Source of the DNA: Pseudisothecium myosuroides
Taxonomy: Eukaryota; Streptophyta; Bryopsida; Hypnales; Lembophyllaceae
DNA: 64,000 nucleotides
Direction: 5' to 3'
NCBI GenBank assembly: GCA_951799445.1
Contig: OX637290.1
Span: 28,514,987-28,578,986 of the forward strand
This document shows positions 47,246-59,036 of the stretch, in pieces. Both the position numbers and the translations under genes were made by a program. The notes beneath the pieces were generated by a model. That model saw nothing but the letters and a program-made list of their open reading frames with translations. It had not been told where the DNA came from and made no database searches. Position 1 is the first letter of the stretch; each line of letters opens with the position of its first letter.

Positions 47246-48130
47246 CATGTGCGCTCCGTCTACCTATTTGATGAATATTCGGGAATTAGAATGTTTTGAA
47301 ATCTTCTTTGCTACATTCTTTCTAGCTAAATTCCTCCAAAATGTTGTTAATTAAAGTATTTGACTTAATTTTTTTATTTTTAGGAATTAAATTAAATACT
47401 TGGCGGTTTTTAAGTTCATAAAACAAATTTTTAAATAAAAAAAACTTCAAGGCCCTATTTCCATTTGGCCTCGATGATTTATTCAATTTAAAAATTAACT
47501 TTAAATACTAGGATTATCCAATTCTAATAGATTTCTAATGAATAATTAGTTTTTTTTGTTATTCATTAGTTTATTAGTTTAATTGGATTATTCTAATATA
47601 TTTGTTGACTTTTATCTTTTCTTATTTGTCTTATTAGGCCTAATAAAACTAAACTAAACCAACATTTGGCCAACTAATACCAACCGGAGTCCTAACTAAT
47701 GACTAAAAACCAAATACTTCAATAGTAAAAAGAATAAAATCAAGAATAATTCCAAGATGAATAGGAAATGAATAGGAAAAGAATCAAAACCAAAGAACAA
47801 TTCCAAATGAATAGGAAATGAATAGGAAAAAAGAATAAAACCAAAGAACAATTTCCACTTCAATAGTTAGATGCTTAGAAAATATTGGTTTTTAATTCAA
47901 CATTCTTTCTTAAAGCCGCAAACTTCTTCCTTCTTCTTCCTCCTTAATTATAGTTCATTTCATTCTTCAAATTCATTCTTGAGTTGTTGGAGTTGAATTG
48001 TTGGAGTGTTGTAAATTTGTATGTTTGAGTGTGATGAGCTTGATTTTTTAAAGAGTTACAAACCAAAACTTAGGAGAGAAATCAATACTTGGTGTTGTGG
48101 CGAGCAATGGCCTAACCTTGTTTTGTTTAA

Positions 48131-50484
48131 CCCCTAAAGGACCGAGGGTGTTTTCTGTCAAAAAACACTCAAAACTGCCATTTTTGCTGCGTTCATTTGA
48201 GAAATCCAAAGAAATATATATTTTAAGAATCTAACCATAGGATCTTGCACTTCACTTGTCTAAGATCAAATGGTAAAAATTTCATCAAATTTGACCGTAC
48301 GAATTGGAAGATATGAGCATTCAAAGTTGGGGAAAAAGTTTTTTTGAACTCTGCCTTGCAACTTCAGCTGCCTTTGACCGCCATTCATGGAAATTTTTTG
48401 CACTAAAGAGTTTGAATAAAAAATTCTAACATATTGAGGGTAATGTTATATATATGTCCACCAAATTTCACTTCAAAAAAATGTGTGGAACACATCCAAA
48501 AAATTCTTGCAATGACACAATGCGCGTAGAATTGACAATACACTACCTTTTTTTGCTAACAAGTTTTCTACTTCATAATTTCAATACTCAAAAATCCCAA
48601 TAGTAGATTGAAAAATTTATTTATCTTTGACAAAATCCCAAAAAAAAATTAAAAAAAAACGAAAACTCTAATTTCTATTGAAATTAGAAGGCTTTGGTGA
48701 GCCAAAGTCTTTAGGGCAATGGGAAAAAAAGGGACCCGGTTTGTTTCCCTGTGTTCCTGGTATGTTCCCTACAGTTCCATTGCATGGAAGTTCCAACTCA
48801 CTACATCATCCACCTACAATGTACTCCATCCATCACATGTTTCTATCCACCTATTTCTCTATGAACTTCAAAAATTCATAACTAATTCCATAAAGGTCCA
48901 AAAAATATGAAACAACTTAAGTTAGATGCTACTTTTATTTTTCTTTAACTGAAAATTGCTTAGAGGTGTTCACCTTCCCCTAAAAAGCAATCAGCTTTAC
49001 TACCTTTTCTCCATCCAGATCACAATGTTCTTGTGTTTCTTCTTCTGGGTAGCTTCCTGTCAAAACTTGTTTGTTCTCCTGTATGTGCCATGTCCATATA
49101 TATCAAATGGCATGCAAACTAAAAAAGACATGAGATAACAGAGTTGCATTTTTTTGAGGACATTAGATATGCAAGCCATCAAAAGCCATTTGACAAGCCA
49201 TTTGAACAGTCTCTGCTCCAGAAAATAATGTCAAAAGCTTGCATGAGCCTCCAATTTTTTGTTGCCTATAAAGACTTTGGAAATTTCTAGTTCTCTATAG
49301 AAGGTCTAAAAAAATTTAAATACTCTATAATTTCACTGTTTATTGACAAGGTATCTTAGAATAATCACAAATATCTACAACATTAGAATAAATAAAAATC
49401 CCATAAATTCATATTTTCACCTTTGAATGCCCCCAATTTTTTTTTAGCTAATTCCTCTTCTTCTCCCCCAAAATAATTTATACGCCTACATGTTTGCTTT
49501 AGAATTTGTTCTATCCACTACCAAAATATCTACATGTCCAATGACAATTTCAAGTCTTAGGGTAAAATAATAGAAAAAATAATTCTAAAGCAATTTCTAA
49601 AATTTCTAAGATTGCAAATGATAAAACGCAACGCACACACAAAAATTGCAAAAAATTTGTAAGGTAGGAGGTTGTAAAACGGAGAGGGCATTAAAATAAA
49701 ACATGACTCAGAGGTACATTTTTCTTTCTTCAATGTACCACCTATGCACATTTCAGGAGGTGGTCCATTTTGATTACCACAAATGACCACTTTTTTCCAA
49801 CTTCAAAAATTTGTAACTAATTCCACAAAGGTCCAAAATATATGAAACAACTTAAGTTAGATTTCAATTTCACTTGTCTTTCAAAGAAAATTTACTAAAA
49901 AATATTTCAAGATGTTTTACCTCCCTAAAATTTAGTTTCAACGCTTAGATGCTCCATTTCTGGACCTCCTACCTTAATGCAAAAGTGAAATCTTGAGGGC
50001 CGCAGCTCGCAGGCACTGCTGCCTCGACCGACCCCCGCTCCTCCCTCCTGCGACCTGGGGATGGGCCCTTCCCCGACCATCCCCTTCCCTGCAACTGGAG
50101 GTTGCACAACTAGGCTCAGGTGCGGGCTTGATTGCGTGTGTTCTTTTATTTTTTTTAATTTTTTTTTGGAACAAATGGAACAAGCCATTCCAATGCGGGC
50201 TTGACTGCTGCCCACCCGGCCTTCCGCCTCCTTCCCGCACAGCCTGCCCCCTCCAAAGTCAACTGAAATATGACAGCCCAGCCTGCCCCCAAGTTTTGCT
50301 TGGTGGAAAAATGTCCATAGCTTCTTCATCTAGAATCCAATTGAAATAAAAATTACATATCCACAAAGCTCTCATGAAAGTACCCAACCTCAAAAAAATT
50401 CAAAAAAAATCACTTCAAATTGAAACATTAGAAACCTACATAGACCCAATTTGTCCCCCGAGGGGACAAACGGTCCTTTAGGGG
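48131..50484. mobile_element. Non-autonomous piggyBac-type element, 2354 bp
   Basis: TTAA stands on both sides (48127-48130, 50485-50488). The ends are perfect 14-bp inverted repeats, CCCCTAAAGGACCG, one family with CCCCTTGAGGACT of the autonomous element. There is no transposase. A GC-rich patch at 49990-50300 stands out from the AT-rich interior and may be captured DNA, but I cannot name a source. Confidence 0.88.
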
Positions 50485-51527
50485 TTAATCGTTGTTTTGA
50501 CGTTTCCAAAGTTTAATCTGATTATGATCTGGACTGAATCCAGCTTCTGTCTGAGCTTGCAGCCTAGACTGAGCACCCGGCTACTGAACAACTGATGCCT
50601 GGACTAAGTGCCCGGTTACTAAGCCCCAACCTCCAACTGCTGCGCCTTGCTGAGGGGCGCCACATGGCGGTTTGTGGTTTGCCAGACCCCCGTTGGTTCC
50701 TCGGTCAATCCCGTCAGTTGTTCCCGTGGCCTGTTCCTGCTTATTCCCGTGATTGGTCCTCGTGCCCTTCCCCGTGACTGGTCCTTGTAGCATGCTCCCA
50801 ATCTGTTGGCTACTAGCTGTCTTTGAACTGTTGGCCTTCTAGTCCTAATTCTGGTTTTCAACTAAAAAATCCAACTAAATTGGTTAATCTTTAAAAGAAA
50901 GCAACTAAATTAAAAGAAAGAAAAAGTACTATCTAACTAAGCACGTCAACTATTCGAATTTTTATGGTTTTGAGGGGAGTTTTTCAAGAAATTAAAGCAT
51001 AGTCTTTAGTACTCTAAATTAGTTCTATCAATCTAAGGGTTGGGGGGGGGATGATAACTAAGTTCAACTAATGTTTTGGTTTTTTTCTAAAAGCAAGGCA
51101 GGGTTGGCCGAACGTCCGGCGTCCGCGTCTGGCACCCCCCCCAGACATCTTCCATCATTTGAAAATTTGGAATTTATCGAGGGGGTAAAAATAATTACTT
51201 GTCCGTAGATGCAGATGATCTGCATCCGCATTGGATGTCCGCCCCGACCGCACTCGTCCGCATCGTCATTTGCCAGATCCAACGGCCGAGATTCCACAGG
51301 TCGTGTGGCGTTGGTTTAAGCCGACGGCTAGACCGTGGTCATAATGGCCGTTTGCCCGATCGCGTTGTCGTACGCAAGCCCGTCCGCCAGATCCAATGTT
51401 TGTAAGAAACGGATGAGGGGGCGTTTGTCCCATCTAATGACGAGCCCCCGTCCGCTTAATTGGATGGACTGAATGGATTGGACAGGCGGATGGCTGCACG
51501 GACGTCAACTATGAGCTACCAATCAAC

Positions 51528-54430
51528 TTCTTTTGCAATTTTTGATTGCAATTTTTGGAATTTTTTGGTGTGTAATATACCATTGGAAAGACCTTTTCAA
51601 GACCTTTTCAACAGTATATTATACGCCAAAAAATTCTAGAAACTGTAGTCAAAAATTAGGAAAGAAGTTCACTACTAAGTGGGCGTCTGTCCAGCTGTTT
51701 GCCCGTCCGCCTCTCTTGCGACCCGCAAGGCAAATCAACAAGGTCTGCTTGGAGCCAAATGCACAAGTGGGCTAAATGGCGGACAAATGTGCGGACGGCT
51801 GGGTGGACACCTACTATGGACTTCTAGTTTATTTTTTTTGTAAATTTTAATTGCATTTTTTTATAATTTTGGGTTGTGTAATATATTGTTTGAAAGTCTT
51901 CTCAAGACCTTTCCAACGGTCTATTATACACCAAAAAATTCCAAAAATTCCAATTGAAAATTAGAAAAGAAATTCAGTGCTAAAGCATAGTGGGCGTCCG
52001 CCTACTTGTTTGCCCATTTGTCCAACTCTCCGCCTCACTTACAGTTTGCAAGGCAAACCAACGGGATCCGCTTGGAGCCAAATGCACAAGCAGGCTAAAT
52101 GGCGGACGGATGTGCAGGTGGCTGGGCAGACACCCACTATGCACTTCCAATTAACTTCTTCTGCAAATTCTGATTGCATTTTTTAGAATTTTTTGGCGTG
52201 TAATATACCTTTGGAAAGGTATTCTCAAGACCTTTCCAATGGTATATTATACGCCAAAAAATTTTAAAAATTGCAATCAAAAATTAGAAAAGAAGTCGAC
52301 TGCAATTGTTGACAGCGGATGATCTGGCAAATAGTTAACGTCTTTGCTAAACATTAGATTCTAAAAAGCACAAATACACATTGAAAGATTGCTATCCAAT
52401 GCAACAAGCATCCAATGTAGTTTAATATATGAAATATTAATTAAAGTTATTCTTCCACAAGTTAAACCTGAACTCTAAATCCTATACCCTAAACCCTATA
52501 CTCTATACCCTAAACTTTGAACCTTATATTAGTTACCAAAAACATTGATGCGATGTGTGGAATATATTTCACCTTCAATTCTCTTTAAATGTAATTATCA
52601 GAATGTATTACATATGTAGACCTCAATGACTTATTCATTTATGTTTCCAATGTGATCTTGGTTTTTTCATCAGTTATTATGTGGCAATGTACAAATGTGG
52701 AACATGCAATTATTACGTGAATTTAAAAAAAAAAATTTGTTGTAAAATGCATTGATAGTTTGAAACACCAAAATAAACATAGTACAAGTAATTGCATTAT
52801 TTTATTATTCTATTAGAAGATGCTACTAAAAACGCTTGAAGCACTTTATTGTAATTTAATCTAGTTTAATGTAGCTTGAGTTTCAACAAATATTATTGTT
52901 ATTACACCATATTGTGACATCTAAAAAAAAATTAAATTTAAAAATCTTGCACAATGTCACCATGTACTACAAGTACCTTGAAACCAACGATTTGGCAAGT
53001 ATGTTTGTTGTGTCATACTTCAATATGATAAAAAAAATAACATATAAAAATAAATCAATATGTTTTGTAGACCAAATTATATGTATTGAAATAAAAATAC
53101 TATAATTTTAAAACAATATTTAATACATAAAGTCTTAAAAAAAAATTATCATAGTTCTTTATAAAATCATTTCTACAATTGTTCATGCATAAGTTATTAA
53201 TGTTACCACATTTCTTTGGCTAGAAGTTTGTAGCATATATTTATAATTCTAATTATGGATATTTTTTTTGTTCTTTTCACTTGATAGTTGATATTGACAA
53301 TAGTAATGAAATTTCTTTGTGAAATTCAAAAATCCATTCCATGAGATTAAACTTACTTGTAATCAATGACATAACAAACATACTTGCCCCAATCATTATT
53401 TTCAAAGTACCAGTAGTCCGCCGGTAGTACATGGTGACATTGTGCAAGATTTTCAAATATAAAATTTTTTAGATGTCACAATATGGTGTAATGACAATAA
53501 TACATGTTGAAATTCAAGCTACATTAAACTAGATTAAATTACAATAAAGTGGTTCAAGCGTTTTTAGTAACAACCTCTAATAGAATAATAAAATAATGCA
53601 ATTACTTGTACTATATTTATTTTGGTGTTTAAACTATCAATGCATTTTACAACAAAACTTAAAGAAACACTTCAAGTTATGATTGCATGTTCCACATTTG
53701 TATATTGCCACATAATAAATGATGAAGAAAACTAAGATCACATTGGAAACATATATGAATAAGTCATTGAGGTCTACATATGTAATACATTCTGATAATT
53801 ACATTAAAAGAAAATTAAAGGTGAAACACATTTCGCACATTGCATCAATGTTTTGGTAACTAATGTAAGGTTCAAAGTTTAGAGTTTAGGGTATAGGGTT
53901 TAGGGTTTAAGGTATAGAGCTTAGGATGTAGGTTTAAATGTGTGAAAAAATAATTTTAATTAATATTTCATATATTAAACTACATAGGATAGCAATCTTC
54001 CAATGCGGATTTGTGTTTTTTAGGATCCAGTGTTTTAGCAAAGACATTGTTCAGTGTCCGCTAGAGCGTACGCTGTCAACAATTGCAGTTGACTTCTTTT
54101 CTAATTTTTGACTGTAATTTTTGAAATTTTTAAGAGTATAATATATCGTTGGAAAGGTCTTCTTAAGACCTTTCCAACGGTATATTATACTCTTAAAAGT
54201 TTCAAAAATTACAGTCAAAAATTAGAAAAGAAGAGCCGTCCGCCGTCCGCCATCTGCCTGTGTGTCCTCTATCAACAATTGCAGTTGGCTTTTTTTCTAA
54301 TTTTTGATTGCAATTTTTGCAATTTTTAGGCTTATAATATATCAATGGAAAGCTCTTAAGAAGACCTTTTCAATGATATATCATACGCCCAAAAATTCCA
54401 AAAATTGCAATCGAAAATTAGAAAAGAAAC
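51528..54430. repeat. Five copies of a palindrome of about 145 bp inside the hAT element
   Basis: Copies near 51528-51672, 51827-51973, 52148-52296, 54090-54236 and 54287-54430. Each is a near-perfect hairpin: a TTTTTGATTGCAATTTTT arm, a TAATATACC...GGTATATTA core with an AAGACCTTTCCAA loop, and the returning arm. They alternate with GTCCGCC-rich stretches. Confidence 0.85.
52296..54093. repeat. Large inverted repeat, arms about 690 bp
   Basis: Arm 52296-52990 is the reverse complement of about 53415-54093, with few differences, around a central spacer of about 420 bp. Both arms include TTTAGGG-like telomere-type units (52480-52515; 53885-53920). A transcript through it would fold into a long hairpin. 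Confidence 0.85.
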
Positions 54431-55024
54431 GGCGTCTGTTGTCCGCCATCCGCTGTCTGCCCGCCTGTCCGCTACAAAAATGACCGCCCATCCGCCATGA
54501 AAATGACCGTTTGATCACTCGTCTGCTAGGAAAATGACCGTCTGATTGCTCGTCCGCTGGAAAAATGACCGTTCGACCTACCGTCCGCCCAAAATTCCCC
54601 CGTCCGCCTGTTCGACCGCTCGTCCGCTAGTAAACAGACCGTCTGCTAGTAAAATAGCGGTCCGCCAGGGTAACTTTTGACGACCGCCATTTTTTACCCA
54701 ACCGTCCGCTACGTCAACTACGTTCGAGTGTCCAAAATTTGGATGCAATTTTGCCCTGGATGTTCAAATCCGTCAACCTTGAAGCAAGGAGTTCTAATTA
54801 AATCTATCAAAAACTAAACTATCAACTAAAATCTCAAAGACTATGACTAGAGGTTCATAACTTAAACAATTGGCATAAAATAAGGCAATTTGAGCAAATT
54901 CAGGCGAAAAGAAAGAAAACTACTTGGTGTGGTTTGGGGGCTTAAATAGCCAAACAAGCCAAGGTTTTCCTCAACTAACTTCTTTTTCCTTCAAGATTCT
55001 TTAAAGGTAAATTAGTTTTAAGGT

Positions 55025-55038
55025 CAAAGCTTCGCCGT
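55025..55038 (-). promoter_or_regulatory. Leader 14-mer in the second LTR family
   Basis: A single ACGGCGAAGCTTTG (minus strand), about 510 bases downstream of the TATA box of the second-family LTR. It is the same word as the arrays at 11536-11861 and 57325-57853, in the same position relative to the promoter. Confidence 0.6.
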
Positions 55039-55542
55039 GTGGGGGCAATACTAGGCTAAACTCGTGTAATATGGTTCCAAATTGTTCCAAAAGTGTGTTA
55101 ATCCTTAATTGAGGTACACATAACAGTGCTTAAATAAAAAATTAAAGATCAAAGTGGTTCCCAAGGTATCCAAGAGTTTTTAAGTCCTAAATGAGGTATA
55201 CATGACAATGTTTAACCAAAATTTAGGAGTTAATCAAACCAAACTCAAATTCTGTTGCAAATCACAAAATTGTTAATATTTTTATCAAAAGTGTCAGATT
55301 TTGGGGGACTAAATCTCCCAATAGTGTGTTTTTAGTGTGGCTTGATGGTTTCAAAGGGAATTCCACATCCTCTAACCAAATCCTCCACTAAAAAAAAGCA
55401 ATTCGAACAAAAGATGGCCATTTCTTGGCCTAGATAGATAATTCCGACAAAATGTCGACAAACAAATTGAAGTATGGGTCTTCCACACTCCAGCAAAGTA
55501 ACGATAATCAAAATGGGGTTGTAGCAAACCTTGGAGGGGGGC

Positions 55543-55550
55543 CTTATATA
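55543..55550 (-). promoter_or_regulatory. TATA box of the second-family LTR
   Basis: TATATAAG on the minus strand followed by GCCCCCC, as in the first family (TATATAAGGGCCCC). It lies about 1.3 kb from the LTR start once the nested solo LTR is removed. Confidence 0.7.
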
Positions 55551-56857
55551 CTAGTTTGAAGGCCCCATGTGAGCTCCCAATTTGTCACTTGGGACTCGTA
55601 GAATTATTTTTTTGGAAATTTGCAATTTAAAGTTGATAAAAGTATAGAAAAATCCATAAAAAGAGTGTAGAACCGAAATAGGGTTGTATCATACCCATTA
55701 TAGTATTTGGTCTAGATTTGTGTTTCTTACTTAGAATCCCCCAAACCTTGCCTAAAATAGTGTAGAAATAACGAAAAGGTTAGATTTGGAGGATTCGAGT
55801 CACACAGCCCCAAAAGGGCTAAATCCCACCATGAATGTGGCGATTCATGGCTAGGTCGGTCCGAAGGATCCACAGCGAGGCCACTAGGTCGGGTCCTAGA
55901 GTTAGATTTAGAATTCCCCATTAGATCGACGAATTCCCAAAATCCCGATTGTTAGCATGCAGGAGCCACTCACGCAAGACCGGGCCCGTGGAGGAATCTA
56001 CAGCCCAAGGATGGTGTTCTAGGGTGAATCCCATGCCAGGAGTCCAATGGCGAAATTGGTTAGCCAAGATTCCTCCACCTGCAGAAGATTCCCGCACCGT
56101 CGTTGATTCAAAGAGATGTCCAGTTTAAATCTCCATTGACCAATCGTGCCAGGTACGGGAACACACCCGCACGTCTTTCATATGACTCCTTGAGAGGTCA
56201 CGTGAAAAATCCCGGCATCTTCCGACTTGCAGAAGAACCTTTTTCCGGGTGGTCAACCCTCCTAACCTCCAACGGGAATTTCATGGAAATTACCCAGGTT
56301 ACAATAAAATCTCACTAAAAATTAGACTAGCTTGTTTTATGTTAATAATGCGCTCCGTGAAGTTTCACGACATTCCGATAGCGGCAAGTACCCGAACTGG
56401 CGAGATTCCTCGGGAATTAACCACGTGGCGGGGTCCCCGCCACGTTGACCTGCATTCCGGGACCATACGATGGCGAAACGAAGTCAACCAAAAGTCCTTC
56501 CCGACTCTCTCGCACCTACCGGAGACCCTAGGCTATTCACATTTCTCAAAATAGGAGACCCCCAAGATCTAGGATTTTACCACGATTTGGTTTTTAAACT
56601 AAATTAGCCTACGATGGGTTTTTGGCCTTGGTACGGGGGGTAAAGGGATCTAGGACTAAACACGGCGTTCTGGATCCAACGGCGCAATCCGTTCGACAAT
56701 TGGAGCTAATCTCCAAAAGTTAGGATGTTGGTCCAGCATAGATGGTAGAAGTAGAAATTTAGGATGTAGGATGAAAATCTTTGAGGATGAGGATGAAAAT
56801 CCCCGTTGATAAGGTTACCTTAGAGCTTTAGAGAGAGGGGTGAGCCCTTGGGAAACC

Positions 56858-56865
56858 TATATAAG
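56858..56865 (+). promoter_or_regulatory. LTR TATA box
   Basis: TATATAAG followed by GGCCCCATTTCTCTCTC. Sequence homology with the inverted copy starts exactly here, so the core promoter is more conserved than the U3 just upstream. Confidence 0.75.
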
Positions 56866-57324
56866 GGCCCCATTTCTCTCTCTAAAACACCCCCTCACTT
56901 TTGTTTGGGTCCGTGGGTCCAATTTGCTTTGGATATTTTGGCGTTTGAAGCCAAAAACCTCTACGGTGTTTTTGGAGCACTTTTTGCTCCGTTGTTGCTA
57001 GATTTCAAGCTTTGAAGGTCCTTAGGGGGTCCTTCTATCTTGCCTTGTGTACTTCTCGTGCGTTTGTTATACCTTTGTTACGAGTTAAGAGTCCTCATCT
57101 CTCTCTTGTAGTTCCTTTGTGATCTAACTTGTGAGTTTAGGAGTCTTTTGGTGTCTTGTCCTAATCCTAAAGTCACCCCCCACCGTACCTTGGCGATGCC
57201 GCTTTGGGGGGCCTTTAGCTTGTGAAGTTGTGTGTCTTTACGTGTCCTAACCGTGTTGTTTTCCTCACTTGTGTATTCTCACCTTCCTCTAATACTCCCT
57301 TTGTTGTGTGGACCCCCCCTCGGG

Positions 57325-57853
57325 ACGGCGAAGCTTTGGCTTTGTCAAGTGTGTTCTTTAACTTTGTCTTTCCTACCTTCTTCTAATACTCCCTTTGTTG
57401 TGTGGACCCCCCCTCGGGACGGCGAAGCTTTGGCTTTGTCAAGTGTGTTCTTTAACTTTGTCTTTCCTACCTTTTTCTAATACTCCCCTTGTTGTGTGGA
57501 CCCCCCCTTGGAAACGGCGAAGCTTTGAACTAGTGACAAGTTGAAGTCCTAAAACATGTGTTAAAAGTGTAGACGGCAAAGCCTTGAACCCCCGAGGTGT
57601 CAAAAAGTCCTAAAGTTGGTGTTAAAACCAACTTAACGGCGAAGCTTTGCACTTCCCCCGGGTTTTAGTTCTAAAGTCTAGTTTCCAAGACCTTTGTGGA
57701 AACCTCCAGAGTTTAGCTTCCAAGATATTAGAGTCTAGCATGAAGTAGGAAGTGGTGGGCCAAGTTTAGTTACCTAGCCCTGGTATACGTGGTTGCTAAG
57801 CCGAACGTCTTGCTTCACAACCTCGGGCCTAACCCCCGGACGGCGAAGCCTTG
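57325..57853 (+). repeat. Leader array of ACGGCGAAGCTTTG
   Basis: Copies at 57325, 57419, 57514, 57573 (degenerate), 57636 and 57840 (one change). The first three are in tandem units of about 95 bp that also contain TGTGTGGACCCC. The array lies in the transcribed leader between TATA box and mini-exon. The core AAGCTT is palindromic. Confidence 0.85.
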
Positions 57854-58973
57854 ACTCCAAACACTAATTTTTCCAAAACTCCAATTTTTATTGGTTAAGT
57901 GGGTTCCCCTAAGGGGACCCGTTGGGGTGATTAAAAATTTTGTGGTGCCAACGGACCAGCCAGCCAACGGACCAGCCAGCCCAGCGACCAGCCAGCCAGC
58001 GGACCAACCCAGCTGCAGTAACGGAGCCAGCTACAGTAACGGAGCCCAGCTGCAGTAACGGAGCCCAGCGGCAGCCGGTACAGGGCCGGTAGACCAAGCC
58101 GGTACACTGCCTGTCCAGCGCCCCAAACTTGGCCGGTCTTGCGATTTGGTTGGACTGACCATGTCTCACATGCATCATGGCTGATTTTCAGACCACAACG
58201 GGATGATGCTCTGCGGGGCCCCAACTTTGGTTTTTGTTTGAAAAAACTCTCCACTAATCAGGACCTAGTTTAGAAAATTAGTTATAGATCTAGTTTAGGA
58301 AATTAGTGATAACTCTAGTTTAGGAACCTAGTGATAACTCTAGTTTAGGAAGTCAGTAATAGATCTAGTTTAGGAAATCAGAGGTAGAGCTAGTTTAGAA
58401 AGCCAGTTAAACCCAGTGGGGATCCAAGGCCAAAAATTCCAAAACTTCCAAGTTGTGACTAAAGAACAAAGGGAAGGGAAGGAAGAGAGTCAAACACCTC
58501 ACATCACTCCTACACACATAATTGCACCCTCCACGTCACACCTGCACGCACACTTGAAACCTCTATTCTAACCAACCAAATACACACATGAACAATGGAG
58601 GGAGATTAGGAAGAAGGAGATGAAGTAGAGAACAAAAAGGAGAGAGACGATAAATAGTAACCTAGGTCTAAGCCTAGGTAGACTTAAGGAGGGAAATCTT
58701 GAGAATTTGTGGTGACCGTTGGGAGGAGGATTAGGATGACACAAAGGCAAATTGTGTAAGAGGGTAGGAAGAACATTTAAACCCTTCTCGTAGTTTGAAA
58801 CCATAGTGTAAGACTCATAAAAGCTTAGGTGGAATAGTGCTAGTGTAGAAGAGAGGGGAAGAAAGAAAAGAAAAAGAGGAAGGGAAAGAGGGAGTTTAGA
58901 TCATCAAAATTGTAATATTTTCTCAATAAGCGGTGAGCTTGGGAAAAATTCAAAAACAAAGCCAAAGACTACC

Positions 58974-59036
58974 ATGGAGCGCGAGGATGTACACGTGGAC
59001 GTGGACGAAGTCATTTCCGACACCGGTAGTGAAGAG
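58974..59036 (+). CDS. LTR mini-exon, 21 codons, third copy
   Basis: ATG 58974, reading MEREDVHVDVDEVISDTG and ending SEE, then the GTGAGT donor at 59037, phase 0. The long leader upstream contains other short frames, so initiation here would need re-initiation or splicing of the leader. Confidence 0.5.

Larger units (their letters stand above)
51099..54781. mobile_element. hAT-type non-autonomous transposon, 3683 bp
   Basis: Flanked by the 8-bp target duplication AAGCAAGG (51091-51098, 54782-54789), the length typical of hAT elements. The ends are CAGGGTTGGCCG and, inverted, CAAGGTTGACGG. Subterminal regions are full of GTCCGCC/GGCGGAC words. No transposase frame. The interior is dominated by inverted repeats listed separately. 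Confidence 0.82.

Noticed and set aside
49925..50329. Overlapping frames in the GC-rich patch of the piggyBac-type element as a gene
   Set aside because: Frames on both strands overlap, are rich in Gly/Arg/Pro from base composition, and show no motif.
57909..58254. Minus-strand frames with Trp/Gly repeats in the solo LTR as proteins
   Set aside because: They are translations of a degenerate CGGACCAGCCAGC tandem repeat and are not kept in the other LTR copies.
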